A stretch of DNA of 64,000 nt from Pantoea phytobeneficialis (GCF_009728735.1 NZ_CP024636.1:3262155-3326154), one strand, 5' to 3'; positions 10,078-20,459 are shown, counted from the stretch's first letter. The notes: generated by a model from the sequence alone, not told the origin. Numbers and translations: made by a program.

Positions 10078-11663
10078 ATCAGGCTTTCAACCTGCGCGGA
10101 TGCCAACAGCTGCCGCGTATATTCCTGCTGTGGCGCATCAAATAGCGCATCACATTCACCTTGCTCCACCACCTCTCCCTGGCGCAGCACAATCAGCTGA
10201 TGGCACAGGGCGCGCACCACCTGCAAATCGTGGCTGATAAACAGATAAGCCAGCTGATGTTGTTGCTGTAAACGACGTAGCAGGCTAAGTATCTGTTTTT
10301 GCACCGAGCGATCGAGCGATGAGGTCGGCTCATCCAACACCATCAGTTGTGGCTCAAGAATTAACGCCCGCGCGATAGCAATGCGCTGACGCTGGCCGCC
10401 GGAAAATTCAGCCGGATAGCGTGTACGGCTTGCCGCATCCAGTCCGACTTCCTCCATTACCGCTATCACTTTGGCTTCCTGCTCGGCGGCGCTGAGAGAG
10501 GGGCGATGTACTGCCAGGCCTTCGGCGATAATCTGCTGCACCGTCATCCGTGGGTTAAGTGACGAGTTAGGATCCTGAAACACCACCTGAATTTTTTCCC
10601 GCAGCGGTAACAACTGCTTCGCTGACAACTGATGCAACGGTTGATTATCGAACCAGATTTCCCCACGCGCCGCAATCAGGCGCAGCAGTGCCAGCCCGGT
10701 GGTGCTTTTGCCGGAGCCGGACTCACCCACCAGGCCAAGACTTTCGCCGCGCCGCAAGGTAAAACTCAGATCCTGCACCGCCGTTTTCTCCGCCACGGTA
10801 CGTTTTAGCAGGCCACGGCGCACCGGAAAGCCGACATGCAGATTCTTTACCTGCAACAGCGGGAGAGTGTCGCTGAGAGGGGCGGGCCTGCCATCTGGCT
10901 CCTCTGCCAGCAATTCTCGGGTATAGGCGTGCTGTGGCTGGCTGAACAGCGCAGCGCAACGGTTATGTTCGACTTCCCGGCCATTACGCATCACGGTGAC
11001 GCTATGTGCCAGCTGACGCACAATGTTGAGGTTGTGGGTGATAAACAGCATCCCCATATTCAACTCGCGTTGCAACTCGCGCAGCAGTTGCAGGATCTGC
11101 GCCTGTACCGTGACATCCAGTGCGGTGGTTGGCTCATCGGCAATCAGCAATTTTGGTTGAGTCAGCAGCGCCATCGCAATCATGACGCGCTGGCGTTCAC
11201 CGCCGGAGAGTTGATGAGGGAAATCCTGCAAACGCGTTGCGGCCTGGCGGATGCCAACACGATCAAGGCAGCTAAGGATCTCCGCCCGTGCCGCTTCACG
11301 CCGCATCCCCCGATGCAGCGACAGCACCTCATACAACTGCTTTTCTACGCTGTGCAGCGGATTGAGCGATACCATTGGCTCCTGGAAAATCATCGCCATC
11401 TGGTTGCCGCGCAAGCCACGCAACGTGCGTTCGTTGGCCTGCAACAGGTTCAGCCCATTAAACAGAATCTCGCCTTGTGGATAGCTGACCGGCGGCTGCG
11501 GCAGCAAGCGCATAATCGACAGCGCGGTGACACTTTTCCCAGAACCGGATTCGCCGACCAGCGCCAGGGTTTCACCCGCATCAATGCGCAGCGAAATATC
11601 CTCCACCACGGTGCGTTGTTGAAACGCAACAGCGAGGTGATTGACGGTCAGTAAGTTGCTCAT
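10074..11663 (-). CDS. yejF: YejF, duplicated ATPase of the microcin C/peptide ABC importer
   Basis: 529 residues with two complete ABC modules of the oligopeptide (Opp/Dpp) class. Module 1 has Walker A GESGSGKS at 37-44, signature LSGGERQR and Walker B LLIADEP. Module 2 has GESGSGKSTTG near residue 320, FSGGQRQR and LMVLDEPTSSLD. It energises YejB-YejE on the cytoplasmic face. The start codon abuts the yejE stop, and this is the last gene of the yejABEF operon. In E. coli the system carries the nucleotide-peptide antibiotic microcin C and oligopeptides. Confidence 0.96.
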   Translation of the reverse strand: MSNLLTVNHLAVAFQQRTVVEDISLRIDAGETLALVGESGSGKSVTALSIMRLLPQPPVSYPQGEILFNGLNLLQANERTLRGLRGNQMAMIFQEPMVSLNPLHSVEKQLYEVLSLHRGMRREAARAEILSCLDRVGIRQAATRLQDFPHQLSGGERQRVMIAMALLTQPKLLIADEPTTALDVTVQAQILQLLRELQRELNMGMLFITHNLNIVRQLAHSVTVMRNGREVEHNRCAALFSQPQHAYTRELLAEEPDGRPAPLSDTLPLLQVKNLHVGFPVRRGLLKRTVAEKTAVQDLSFTLRRGESLGLVGESGSGKSTTGLALLRLIAARGEIWFDNQPLHQLSAKQLLPLREKIQVVFQDPNSSLNPRMTVQQIIAEGLAVHRPSLSAAEQEAKVIAVMEEVGLDAASRTRYPAEFSGGQRQRIAIARALILEPQLMVLDEPTSSLDRSVQKQILSLLRRLQQQHQLAYLFISHDLQVVRALCHQLIVLRQGEVVEQGECDALFDAPQQEYTRQLLASAQVESLI

Positions 11664-12686
11664 TTAGCTCCCCCGGCTTGGATCAAAGGCATCGCGTACC
11701 GCTTCACCAATAAAAATCAGCAGCGACAGCAAAATGGCCAACGCAAAAAAGCCCGATAACCCGAGCCACGGCGCCTGCAAATTATTCTTACCCTGCAACA
11801 GCAACTCGCCCAGCGACGGTGAACCCACTGGCAGACCAAAGCCAAGGAAATCGAGTGAGGTCAGCGTGGTGATCGACCCGCACAGAATAAAGGGCAAAAA
11901 GGTTAAGGTGGCGACCATCGCGTTAGGTAGCATATGGCGCAACATAATGCGGCTGTCACTGACGCCCAGCGCGCGTGCTGCACGAATATAGTCAAAGTTG
12001 CGGGTGCGTAGAAATTCTGCCCGGACCACGCTGACCAGACTCATCCAGCCAAACACCACCGTCACCAGCAACAGCCACCAGAAACCCGGCTGAATGACGC
12101 TGGAAAGTAAGATTAATAAAAACAACGATGGCATGCCGGACCACACTTCAATCAGGCGCTGCCCGACTAAATCGACGCGTCCGCCGAAATACCCCTGCAC
12201 CGCGCCGACCACGATGCCAATCACGCTGGAGAACAGCGTCAGCAGCAGACCAAACAGCAACGAAATCCGCGTGCCATACAACAGGCGGGCCAACACATCG
12301 CCGCCGTTAGCATCGGTGCCGAGCCAGTTCTGCGTCGACGGAGGAGAAGGGAAGGGGACATTGGTTGCAAAGTTGATGGTGCTGTCACTGAAACGAATCG
12401 GTGCCCAAATGGCCCAGCCTTGTTGAGCAAGGCGTTGTTTCAGCCACGGGTCCTGATAATCCGCCGGGGTCGAAAAATCCCCGCCATAATCGCTTTCGCT
12501 GTAGTTAAACAGCAGCGGAACATACCAGCGCTGCTGATAATGCACCAGCAACGGTTTATCGTTAGCCAGTAACTCGGCACCCAGCGACAGCAGGAAAATA
12601 ATCAGGAAAATCCACAGCGACCAGTAACCCCGTCGATTGTGGCGAAAACGCTGCCAGCGCTGCTGGTTTAATGGGGACAAGCGCAT
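11664..12686 (-). CDS. yejE: YejE, permease of the microcin C/peptide importer
   Basis: 340 residues. After a basic N-terminus (LNQQRWQRFRHNRRGYWSLW) there is one helix, a large periplasmic loop, and a BPD_transp domain with about five helices. The EAA-type loop is RAARALGVSDSRIMLRHMLPN, which docks on YejF. It overlaps yejB by one base and abuts yejF, so the three are translationally linked. Confidence 0.96.
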   Translation of the reverse strand: MRLSPLNQQRWQRFRHNRRGYWSLWIFLIIFLLSLGAELLANDKPLLVHYQQRWYVPLLFNYSESDYGGDFSTPADYQDPWLKQRLAQQGWAIWAPIRFSDSTINFATNVPFPSPPSTQNWLGTDANGGDVLARLLYGTRISLLFGLLLTLFSSVIGIVVGAVQGYFGGRVDLVGQRLIEVWSGMPSLFLLILLSSVIQPGFWWLLLVTVVFGWMSLVSVVRAEFLRTRNFDYIRAARALGVSDSRIMLRHMLPNAMVATLTFLPFILCGSITTLTSLDFLGFGLPVGSPSLGELLLQGKNNLQAPWLGLSGFFALAILLSLLIFIGEAVRDAFDPSRGS

Positions 12687-13780
12687 CAGCGACCCTCAAA
12701 ATCAATGCGTGGATCGACCAGGGTGTAGGTCAAATCACTGAGAATATTCATCAGCAGGCCAATCAGCGTGAAAATATACAACGTGCCAAACATCACCGGA
12801 TAATCACGTTGGATGGTGGCATCGTAGCCCAACAGGCCAAGGCCATTAAGGGAGAACATCACCTCAATCAGCACCGAACTGGTGAAGAACATGCTGATGA
12901 ACGTGGCGGGAAAACCAGCAATGACCAACAGCATGGCGTTGCGGAACACATGGCCATACAGGATGCGTTTTTCATCAAGGCCCTTCGCGCGTGCGGTCAC
13001 TACATATTGTTTGCGGATTTCATCGAGAAAAGAGTTTTTGGTCAGCATGGTCAGGGTGGCAAAACCGCCAATCACCGTCGCCAGCACCGGCAGCGTAATA
13101 TGCCACAGGTAATCGGTAATTTTGCCGTACCACGGCAGGCTGTCGAATTGGGGTGATGTCAGGCCGCGCAGTGGGAACCAGTCGAGATAGCTGCCCCCGG
13201 CAAATAACACAATTAAAATCACGCCGAACAGAAACGCCGGAATCGAGTAACCAATAATGATAAAGCTGCTGCTCCAGATATCAAAAGCGCTGCCGTTACG
13301 GACCGCTTTCTTGATACCGAGCGGAATGGACACCAGATAAATAATTAACGTGCTCCATAACCCAAGGCTGATGGAGACCGGCAAACTTTCTTTGATTAAC
13401 TGGAGCACCGACGAACTGCGGAACAGGCTGTCGCCAAAATCGAAGCGCACGTAATTCCACAGCATCTCCACATAGCGTTGCCACATCGGCTTATCGAAGC
13501 CGTAGCGCTTTTTGATCTCGGCAATCACTTCAGGGTCAAGGCCGCGTGCGCCGCGATACTGACTATCGCCGGGATTATCACGGCTTAGCGCACCACGCGC
13601 TCCGCCACTGTCGCCAGCTGGCGCGCCGGGTATCCCACTACTGTGACCAAACTGAATATTCGCCAGCGCCTGATCCACAGGCCCACCCGGTGCGATTTGG
13701 ACGATAAAAAAGTTGAGCGTGATAATGGCCCACAAGGTGGGGATGATCAGCAGTAATCTGCGCAGGAAATAAGCACCCAA
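12686..13780 (-). CDS. yejB: YejB, permease of the microcin C/peptide importer
   Basis: 364 residues, the same length as in E. coli. It starts [20 protein letters not shown], has a glycine- and serine-rich periplasmic insert near residues 45-75 ([14 protein letters not shown]) and about six helices. The coupling loop is [21 protein letters not shown]. It pairs with YejE, and its gene follows yejA by 10 bases. Confidence 0.96.
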   Translation of the reverse strand: MGAYFLRRLLLIIPTLWAIITLNFFIVQIAPGGPVDQALANIQFGHSSGIPGAPAGDSGGARGALSRDNPGDSQYRGARGLDPEVIAEIKKRYGFDKPMWQRYVEMLWNYVRFDFGDSLFRSSSVLQLIKESLPVSISLGLWSTLIIYLVSIPLGIKKAVRNGSAFDIWSSSFIIIGYSIPAFLFGVILIVLFAGGSYLDWFPLRGLTSPQFDSLPWYGKITDYLWHITLPVLATVIGGFATLTMLTKNSFLDEIRKQYVVTARAKGLDEKRILYGHVFRNAMLLVIAGFPATFISMFFTSSVLIEVMFSLNGLGLLGYDATIQRDYPVMFGTLYIFTLIGLLMNILSDLTYTLVDPRIDFEGR

Positions 13781-13790
13781 ACCGCACTCC

Positions 13791-15599
13791 TCAGCGTCGA
13801 TCGGCCGGCAAACGCGCGGCTTTGTTCACATCGTACCACCAGTTTTCCAGCCCGGTGGCGAAGGCGGGCTTGATTTCGGGGTGCGAGAATTTATTCCAGT
13901 ATGCCAGCCGTTGTTCGGCGTTGTACCACATCGGGATCATATAGGCGCGCCACAGCAGGATGCGATCCAGCGCCTGACCGAGCGGCAGCAGCGCTTTCTC
14001 ATTGCCCTGATCCGCGACTATCTGTTGCACGAAGTGATCAACAACCGGATCTTTCACCCGCGCGGTGTTCCAGGTTGATTCGATATATTCAGACTGCCAG
14101 ATGGTTTGCAGATCAGTCGATGGCCACGGCATCGCGTAATAGGTTGATGGCGTCATATCGTAATCACCGTGGCGCAGGCGACGCAGATATTGTGAGCTGT
14201 CTACCTGACGCAGGGAGACCTGAATGCCCAGTCGCGCCAGACTGTGCTGGAACGGTAGGGTCCAGTCATTGTTTGAACCGCTGTTCAGCAGTAGCTCAAA
14301 GCGGAATGGTTGACCGGTTTTCGAATTGACCAACTGCTGGTTTTTAATCTCCCAACCGGCTTCTTTCAGCAGGTTCATGGCTTTCAGCAAATTGTCACGA
14401 TCGAAACCGCTACCATCGGAGCGGGGGGGCGCATACTCATTGGTAAACACTTCCGGCGGCAGTTCGCTTTTGTAAGGTGCCAGCAAAATCAGTTGTGCGG
14501 CGTCGGGGTAACCTTTTGCCGCATACGCGGTGTTCTGGAAGTAGCTGCTGGAGCGTTTATACGCACCGTAGAACAACGCCTTATTCATCCATTCAAAATC
14601 AAAGGCAAGGCTCATCGCCTGACGTACCCGTAAATCCTGAAACAATGGCTTTTCATTATTGAATGCCAGCCAACTGGTATTGGTGGAGACATCATTCGGC
14701 GTGACCTGTTTGACGATGGCGTGGTTGTCAAAATTGCGGCCACGATATTGCGTTGCCCATTTCTTGGCGGAACCTTCAAGACGCAGGTCGAAGGCACCGG
14801 CTTTAAAGGCCTCAAACGCCACATTATCGTCGAGATAGTAGTCGTAACGGATAGTGTCGAAATTAAAACGACCGCGATTCACCGGAAGATTGGCGGCCCA
14901 GTAATTTTTCACCCGGCTGTACTGAATAAACTGCCCGGATTTATACGACGTGACGCGATAAGGGCCACTGGCAAGGGGGGGATAACCAATGGGTTCGTTG
15001 AATTTTTTATCCTGCCAGAATTTTTGCGGCAACACCGGCAGCGTCAGCCAACTGAGGGCTAAGTCTTTATCCGGCTTGGGCAGATCTATCCGCACCGTGA
15101 GGCGGTTCAGCGCTTTGACTTCAACGCCGCGAAATGCCACACGGAACTGCGGCACACCTTCGGTCATAAATTTCTGAAAGGTGAAGGCGACATCCTGCGC
15201 GGTAATCGGCGTGCCATCCTGGAATTGCGCGTGTGGGTTAATGGACACTTCCATCCAGTGGAAATCACTGGGATAGCGAGCGGATTCAGCAATCAGAGGA
15301 TAGTAACTGGCTGGCTCATCATCGGAGGTGGTGAACAGACCGTCGTACAGCGTATCGGTCGCAGCGCCGGGATTGCCGCGCGAAGCGTAACGGTTGAAGT
15401 TGTCAAAGGTGCCGATCACCGCCAGCGTTAGCTTGCCACCTTTCGGCGCTGCCGGGTTGGCATAATCATAATGGGTGAAGTTCACCTCATATTTTGGATC
15501 GCCCAGCTTGGCGAAGGCATAGCTTTCGTTGATGGTTTCCGCATGTACTGACGACATGACACAGCCAATCAATAACGCTGTGATTAAACGAAGCAGCAT
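13791..15599 (-). CDS. yejA: YejA, periplasmic binding protein of the microcin C/peptide importer
   Basis: 602 residues. A Sec signal peptide ([20 protein letters not shown]) is probably cleaved after residue 20. A family 5 extracellular solute-binding domain follows, containing [20 protein letters not shown] and an [14 protein letters not shown] segment. It delivers peptides to YejBE. It is the first gene of yejABEF, 65 bases downstream of pdeN on the same strand, so read-through from pdeN cannot be excluded. Confidence 0.96.
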   Translation of the reverse strand: MLLRLITALLIGCVMSSVHAETINESYAFAKLGDPKYEVNFTHYDYANPAAPKGGKLTLAVIGTFDNFNRYASRGNPGAATDTLYDGLFTTSDDEPASYYPLIAESARYPSDFHWMEVSINPHAQFQDGTPITAQDVAFTFQKFMTEGVPQFRVAFRGVEVKALNRLTVRIDLPKPDKDLALSWLTLPVLPQKFWQDKKFNEPIGYPPLASGPYRVTSYKSGQFIQYSRVKNYWAANLPVNRGRFNFDTIRYDYYLDDNVAFEAFKAGAFDLRLEGSAKKWATQYRGRNFDNHAIVKQVTPNDVSTNTSWLAFNNEKPLFQDLRVRQAMSLAFDFEWMNKALFYGAYKRSSSYFQNTAYAAKGYPDAAQLILLAPYKSELPPEVFTNEYAPPRSDGSGFDRDNLLKAMNLLKEAGWEIKNQQLVNSKTGQPFRFELLLNSGSNNDWTLPFQHSLARLGIQVSLRQVDSSQYLRRLRHGDYDMTPSTYYAMPWPSTDLQTIWQSEYIESTWNTARVKDPVVDHFVQQIVADQGNEKALLPLGQALDRILLWRAYMIPMWYNAEQRLAYWNKFSHPEIKPAFATGLENWWYDVNKAARLPADRR

Positions 15600-15664
15600 A
15601 AGAGGGACGCTCTCCTTTCGTTATCCGCACCTTATGGTAGCAGTTTCATGACGTTCGCGTGACG

Positions 15665-17233
15665 TTAACCCGCAGCAGCCAGTTGCTGCTGATAATAATT
15701 CACCAGATTCTCCGGTTTCAGCGGGCGGCTAAACAGATAACCCTGCAAATGCGTCACCCCCCGATTAACCAGCCAGGCCGCCTGGTCACCGGTTTCCACC
15801 CCTTCCGCCACGGTTTTCAGATTGAGTTTTCTTGCCAGCAGTAGCACTGCATCCAGCACTGGTGACGTGACGGTTTCGGTACCGATGCTTTGTACAAAAC
15901 CACGGTCAATCTTAAGATAGTCGAAGGGATATTTTTCGAGGTAAATCAGGGCGCTGTGTCCGGTACCAAAATCATCAATCGCAATTTTGATGTCGTTATC
16001 ATGCAACCAGGCAAAGATTTCACCTGCGTTTTTCTCCTTCACCATGGTGCGTTCGGTAATCTCAAACACATAGTTGAAGTGATTGGGCGGCATGTCGGCA
16101 ATCCAGTCCTGCACATCACGTCGGAAACTGTCGGAAGCGAGGTGCAACGGTGACAGGTTGAGACCCATGCGGGTGCCACGCGGTAATTGATGACACATCT
16201 CATGAGCATCACGCGCGACCAATTTAAACAGATGACGGGTGAGGGGGATAATCAGGTTTTGGGCTTCAGCGTAGCTGATAAATGCATCGGGCGGGATCAT
16301 GCCTTCGCTGGGATGAGTCCAGCGTAGCAGGGCTTCCACACCATAGGGTTTGCCGTCTTGTGCGGTGACCAGCGGCTGATACTCAACGTGAAACTGACCT
16401 CGTTTGATGCCCTGCATAATCTCTTTGCTGGGGTGTTGATGAATCGTCAACAGCAACCAGCAGGCACCACCCACCAGCAGTGAAAATAACATGCCGCTGA
16501 GAACAATCAGGTGATAATCCGGTGCGGCGAGGGTGGAGCCAAACAGGACAAACTGCATGGTGCCCTGATTAAACGTAATACTTGCCAGAGACGGGGGTAA
16601 ATCGCTTACGTGCACCACTTGGTTACTGCCGCTTAATATAGCCCGATCACCGACTATCAGCGCCATGCCGGTGATTTCTGGATGGTAAGAGGCCAGTAGC
16701 TGATAAGGCGTAAGGCTGAGGTTCATGGTAGTGAGAATGCCGGTTTCTTCGTTGCCGGGATTTTTCATCCACAATACCAGCGCCGGTTTTTTGGGTTGCA
16801 GCGGCGTGCCTTCCATTAAGCGCAGATCGCTGTCGCGCTCCAGTTCCGATTCCGGGGAGATATCCCCCACCGGCAACAGGAAGGCCCCGGTGGCGGATGA
16901 ACAATAGGCGTTACCATGACGCACCAACAGGATGGCACGAATATTACCGGCGAAGGCGGCGCGTGAGGTAAGCTCGCGACCAACGCTGTTGCACTCCAGT
17001 TGGGTGTATTGCTGAAGTGGATAAAGGGTATTGACCAGAGTTGTCATCACCTGTTGTAAATCGTCCCGACTATGAGACAACAGCAACGTATGCTGCTGAA
17101 CTCTTTTTTGCCAGGTCATCGTTAACAGGACAGTGACAAACAACAGAAAGAACACGGCGCCGACGATCACGCTGCTCCAGGCGATTCGGCGCGAATAGGT
17201 TGCATGACGTTTTAACGTCCCCGACAGTGGCAT
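15665..17233 (-). CDS. pdeN: PdeN (Rtn)-type membrane c-di-GMP phosphodiesterase, CSS-EAL
   Basis: 522 residues. TM1 lies near 18-40. The periplasmic CSS-motif sensor carries Cys-Ser-Ser at 111-113 and another cysteine at 81, and TM2 is near 240-260. A cytoplasmic EAL domain follows from about 265. Catalytic residues are all present: EALLRW, the asparagine of GLNLSPLHL, EITERT, IDDFGTG, the lysine of YLKIDRG, AEGVETGDQ and LQGYLFSRP. It should therefore be an active c-di-GMP hydrolase whose activity depends on the periplasmic thiol state. E. coli rtn occupies the same place next to yejA, supporting orthology. Confidence 0.92.
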   Translation of the reverse strand: MPLSGTLKRHATYSRRIAWSSVIVGAVFFLLFVTVLLTMTWQKRVQQHTLLLSHSRDDLQQVMTTLVNTLYPLQQYTQLECNSVGRELTSRAAFAGNIRAILLVRHGNAYCSSATGAFLLPVGDISPESELERDSDLRLMEGTPLQPKKPALVLWMKNPGNEETGILTTMNLSLTPYQLLASYHPEITGMALIVGDRAILSGSNQVVHVSDLPPSLASITFNQGTMQFVLFGSTLAAPDYHLIVLSGMLFSLLVGGACWLLLTIHQHPSKEIMQGIKRGQFHVEYQPLVTAQDGKPYGVEALLRWTHPSEGMIPPDAFISYAEAQNLIIPLTRHLFKLVARDAHEMCHQLPRGTRMGLNLSPLHLASDSFRRDVQDWIADMPPNHFNYVFEITERTMVKEKNAGEIFAWLHDNDIKIAIDDFGTGHSALIYLEKYPFDYLKIDRGFVQSIGTETVTSPVLDAVLLLARKLNLKTVAEGVETGDQAAWLVNRGVTHLQGYLFSRPLKPENLVNYYQQQLAAAG

Positions 17234-17376
17234 GGAGTGAATTCCCCTTGTCTTGCCATTTTATTATGTTAACCGCGCACTACTGCTATCTGGTGTCTTC
17301 CCGTCTTCCGTCTGGTTGCTGCTGCGTCTTTCGCCGCTGTGCAACCCGATTTGATGAGGGTAAGTAAGTGAACGAG

Positions 17377-17412
17377 AATATAACGAGAGCGCGAGAAAAG
17401 TCTCGTTATATT
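17377..17412. repeat. Inverted repeat in the pdeN upstream region
   Basis: Perfect 12-bp arms AATATAACGAGA and TCTCGTTATATT flank a 12-base loop. They lie 144 bases upstream of the pdeN start in the 298-base pdeN-mepS gap. There is no adjacent T run, so it looks more like an operator or an RNA stem than a terminator. The remainder of the gap (17234-17376) shows nothing recognisable. Confidence 0.6.
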
Positions 17413-17464
17413 TCTGATTCTCAATTACTTTTTATCGATTCTGAGGGAGAAAAAAACGACAGGC

Positions 17465-17493
17465 GAAAAAAAACGCTGCCGGGGCAGCGTCTT
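17465..17493 (-). terminator. Intrinsic terminator of mepS
   Basis: On the minus strand GACGCTGCC-CC-GGCAGCGT is followed by a run of T's, 40 bases past the mepS stop. Confidence 0.88.
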
Positions 17494-17531
17494 CTGATTC
17501 TCTGGCTGAGAGGATCTTCAAAGGGGATTGA

Positions 17532-18107
17532 TTAGCTGGGATTACGCCCTAAAACACGCCGTGCTTCACGGTAACGTGCCTTCCAGTAACTCTCGTTGAG
17601 ACTGGAGATCATCACACCACTGCTGGTGGATGCGTGTACAAAATTATCATTACCCAGATAGATGCCGACATGGCGACCGGTTGAACCGGCGCGGAACAGC
17701 ACTAAATCACCAGGGCGCAGTTTTGTACGAGAGACCTGCTTACCGGTATCTTCCTGTTCATAAGTTGAACGCGGAAGATCTAACCCAAACTGCTCACGAA
17801 AGGTGCGCTGAACAAAAGCGGAACAATCGATGCCGCGCTTGGTATCACCGCCTAAGCGATAACGCACGCCTTTCCAGTCATCGTATTGGTCCATGATGCG
17901 GGATTTGATATCCACATTCCGCACCATCTGTTCGAATTCATCCTGAGACGCCTGAAGTAAAAAACCATTCTGGTTGTTAACTTCATGATTCTCGTTATTC
18001 GCGTTCTGCCCGTTATGGGTACTGCTACATGCTGATAAGAGCGTTGCTAATGCTACTGCCGGAATAATCCGTCTGAGGTATCTCAGTATTGGTTGAGACT
18101 TGACCAT
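17532..18107 (-). CDS. mepS: MepS (Spr) murein DD-endopeptidase lipoprotein
   Basis: 191 residues. The lipoprotein signal ends in LLSAC with the lipidated Cys at 27. After a low-complexity Asn/Gln linker (residues 30-48) comes an NlpC/P60 domain with nucleophile Cys95 (GIDCSAF), His146 (GRHVGIY) and His158 (NFVHAS). It cleaves D-Ala-mDAP cross-links so new glycan strands can be inserted, and in E. coli it is degraded by Prc-NlpI. It has its own terminator and a long upstream gap. Confidence 0.96.
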   Translation of the reverse strand: MVKSQPILRYLRRIIPAVALATLLSACSSTHNGQNANNENHEVNNQNGFLLQASQDEFEQMVRNVDIKSRIMDQYDDWKGVRYRLGGDTKRGIDCSAFVQRTFREQFGLDLPRSTYEQEDTGKQVSRTKLRPGDLVLFRAGSTGRHVGIYLGNDNFVHASTSSGVMISSLNESYWKARYREARRVLGRNPS

Positions 18108-18576
18108 TATGGGTGTTTTCCTTCGAAATCCTTACGACAAAATGTCGCCAGCCAGATGACAAAACGAGTCGAGATTAATAAGAGCGACCAGCTAAGACAA
18201 TTCCTTAATTACTAAAATGTGTTAATGCACACATTTTTGTTGCCTTCGGAACCACATTTTATGCTGTTCAGCTACTGATTGCGTTTGAGGTTAACCGATT
18301 ACAGACCGCGTGGCGAGTGCTTTTATATAAATTTTTATAGGTTTTTTCGATGTGAAATCAATCTGTAACACAATGGCTACTTTATCGACAACTGGCAGCG
18401 ATTAAACAGGGAAATAGCGGCAGGATCAGGGGCTAATTCTGGCGTTAAGGCCGATTTTAAGAGGGTTCTGACTGGACAGATTAAGAAAAAGCCTGGTCTA
18501 CAACAGATCACACCATAATCTTTTCTTTTTACTGATAACTACTTAGCGAGCTAATAATCTATTTAGGGTTTCATTA
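18108..18576. other. Long AT-rich intergenic region between lpxT and mepS, with a palindrome at 18214-18237
   Basis: No ORF is credible. It holds the mepS promoter and leader. The notable structure is AAAATGTGT-TAATGC-ACACATTTT (18214-18237), a perfect 9-bp inverted repeat. It could be a hairpin or a loose CRP-like operator (TGTGT-N6-ACACA). Nothing else is recognised in the remaining 450 bases. Confidence 0.45.
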
Positions 18577-18617
18577 AGCGCGAGCGATCACTATTTTGTT
18601 GTTTGATCACTCGCGCT
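18577..18617 (-). terminator. Hairpin just downstream of lpxT
   Basis: Arms AGCGCGAGCGATCA and TGATCACTCGCGCT (one mismatch) surround a 13-base loop, six bases after the lpxT stop. The T tract is weak, so it may stabilise the 3' end rather than terminate efficiently. Confidence 0.6.
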
Positions 18618-18623
18618 AAACAA

Positions 18624-19331
18624 TTACGCTTGCGGCTTATATTTACCCGGCAAGCTTCGATACAACCAGTTAACTAATTTGTCACTGGCCGGCGTTAATA
18701 ACCACCAGCTCAGGCCCACCAGTACGACGGACAGTGAACCGACAGCGATATCAGTGAACCAATGCGCACCAGCCATTACACGCGGCAAACCAAACACGAA
18801 TACGATCACCAAACCCACCAGGAAAGCGCGGAAGCCGAAATAGCGCCACATAAAGCAGGCAAAGATAATCAGCATCATACCGTGGTCGCCAGGGAAGCTA
18901 TCGCTGGATGCATCTTTAGCGGGAATGCCAGTCAGTTCGCTGACGCGATGGACGTTTTCAAAGAACAGCGTCGGGCTGACGTGTTGCACGGGCAGCAGAT
19001 GACCCAGTTGGTTCAGCACCACCGCAGTCAGTAGCATGGTGACGCCGATTGCCAACATCCGGCGACGGCCCTGCGGTGTTTCGCGACGCCAGAACCACAG
19101 ATAGAGCAGCCCCATTGCCAGCAGTGACACCAGGTCAAAACCGCGAAAGTTGGTGATCGCCACCAAAATCGCAAAGCCGTGGTGTACCACCATCTGATCG
19201 TTGAAACCAAAGAAGATGGCTTTATCAAGCCCAAACCAGAAGCCGTGGTCGGGCGGCAAATACCAGGAAAAGAAAATCACCACACCCAGCACATTCAACA
19301 GCAGGATGGTGAGAAGACGAGAAGCGCGCAT
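18624..19331 (-). CDS. lpxT: LpxT lipid A 1-diphosphate synthase (PAP2 family)
   Basis: 235 residues with about six helices. The PAP2 catalytic motifs are SFPGDH at 145-150, and Arg184 with His190 and Asp194 in PRVMAGAHWFTDIA. E. coli LpxT (YeiU) moves a phosphate from undecaprenyl diphosphate onto lipid A on the periplasmic face, linking carrier recycling to LPS charge. It lies 44 bases downstream of yeiR on the same strand and could share its transcript. Confidence 0.93.
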   Translation of the reverse strand: MRASRLLTILLLNVLGVVIFFSWYLPPDHGFWFGLDKAIFFGFNDQMVVHHGFAILVAITNFRGFDLVSLLAMGLLYLWFWRRETPQGRRRMLAIGVTMLLTAVVLNQLGHLLPVQHVSPTLFFENVHRVSELTGIPAKDASSDSFPGDHGMMLIIFACFMWRYFGFRAFLVGLVIVFVFGLPRVMAGAHWFTDIAVGSLSVVLVGLSWWLLTPASDKLVNWLYRSLPGKYKPQA

Positions 19332-19375
19332 AGTTCAACTCAAAAAAAGAAAAATAACGGGGAAACCTACCGCAG

Positions 19376-20350
19376 TTATTTTAAACGAATCTTCAACAAG
19401 CCGGACTGCAAAATGTTCCAGTCGACGGGCTGATGGTGGATTAATTCAATGCGACTATCAGGTGGTGTGGTGGGACGCGTTTCAATAAACAGGTCCTCAC
19501 CCTGACGATTAATGGTGACCAATCCGTCAGGCGTACGCAGCACGCCTTTCACCCTGTCCACTGGCGCAAGCCGCGCCCATTCAAGGGCTGGGAGGGTATC
19601 GAACACCGTGTCAGCATCGAAAATCCAGCCGCAGGAAGCATAACCCTGACCATCATTTAGCGCGCGTCGCCAGCGCGCCTGACCATCAAGTTTCAGCGCC
19701 GCCAGCCCTTGCGGGCGAGATTCTGGGTGGTGATGTTGTGCTTGGGGAACCGCACGATCCGCCAAACCCTGTTGCCTGAGTAGCGCGGGATCGATCTGGC
19801 CCAAGGCCGCTTCTACCCACTGACGATCGCCAAGGTTTTGCTGTTTCCAGGCAGTAAGCCGTTGCCGATCCTCTGCATGCCAACGGTCACTTTTGGTTGC
19901 AACCACGATATCGGCGGCACTGAGTTGATCGCGGAAGTTTTCATTCTGCACAATGCGTTCGTCAGCCAGATGCCGCGGATCGAGCAGCGTCAGCGTAGCA
20001 TCAACCTGTAACCAGGGTTGATAGACGGCAGCGCGTAGCATATCAAGTAATTGTCGGGGATGGCCCAACCCGGTAGGTTCAATCAGCAGGCGGTCAGGTT
20101 TGGTTTGCTTCAGCAGCATATTCAGGCCAACCTGCAATGGCAGGCCGTTGACGCAGCACATACAACCGCCAGGGATCTCCTTGAGCGTGGCTCCGCGATC
20201 GGCGAGCAGCGCGCCATCAATACCAATTTCGCCAAACTCATTCACCAGCACTGCCCAATTTTCGCCGGGCGGCTTATTGGCGAGTAGATGTAGCAGGGCG
20301 GTGGTTTTGCCGCTGCCGAGAAATCCGGTAATCAGATTTACATGCGTCAC
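19376..20350 (-). CDS. yeiR: YeiR, COG0523/CobW-type zinc-linked GTPase
   Basis: 324 residues. The P-loop GFLGSGKTT is at 9-17. The metal-binding CxCC motif (GGCMCC, Cys63-65-66) is intact, as is the guanine-recognition-like ATKSD. The C-terminal half has a His-rich stretch QHHHPESR, and the CobW C domain begins near 230. E. coli YeiR binds zinc and hydrolyses GTP, and the family is thought to hand metal to client proteins. A perfect Zur-type palindrome in its private promoter region supports induction by zinc limitation. The downstream neighbour is lpxT. Confidence 0.92.
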   Translation of the reverse strand: MTHVNLITGFLGSGKTTALLHLLANKPPGENWAVLVNEFGEIGIDGALLADRGATLKEIPGGCMCCVNGLPLQVGLNMLLKQTKPDRLLIEPTGLGHPRQLLDMLRAAVYQPWLQVDATLTLLDPRHLADERIVQNENFRDQLSAADIVVATKSDRWHAEDRQRLTAWKQQNLGDRQWVEAALGQIDPALLRQQGLADRAVPQAQHHHPESRPQGLAALKLDGQARWRRALNDGQGYASCGWIFDADTVFDTLPALEWARLAPVDRVKGVLRTPDGLVTINRQGEDLFIETRPTTPPDSRIELIHHQPVDWNILQSGLLKIRLK

Positions 20351-20414
20351 AATTCTGCCTCAATCATCGAGAACAACGTGCGCAGGAGATCACTCCCCGG
20401 CGCAGCCAATAGAT

Positions 20415-20429
20415 TGTTATACTATAACA
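20415..20429. promoter_or_regulatory. Zur-type operator upstream of yeiR
   Basis: TGTTATACTATAACA is a perfect 7-1-7 palindrome agreeing with the enterobacterial Zur core GTTATANTATAAC. It lies 65-79 bases upstream of the yeiR ATG, within the 109-base gap after efpL. Confidence 0.8.
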
Positions 20430-20459
20430 TTTGTGGCGCGCCGGACAGTCAGGGTGTGC

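Noticed and set aside
10836..11654. A 272-codon open frame antisense to yejF
   Set aside because: Glutamine/arginine-rich nonsense opposite an intact ABC ATPase.
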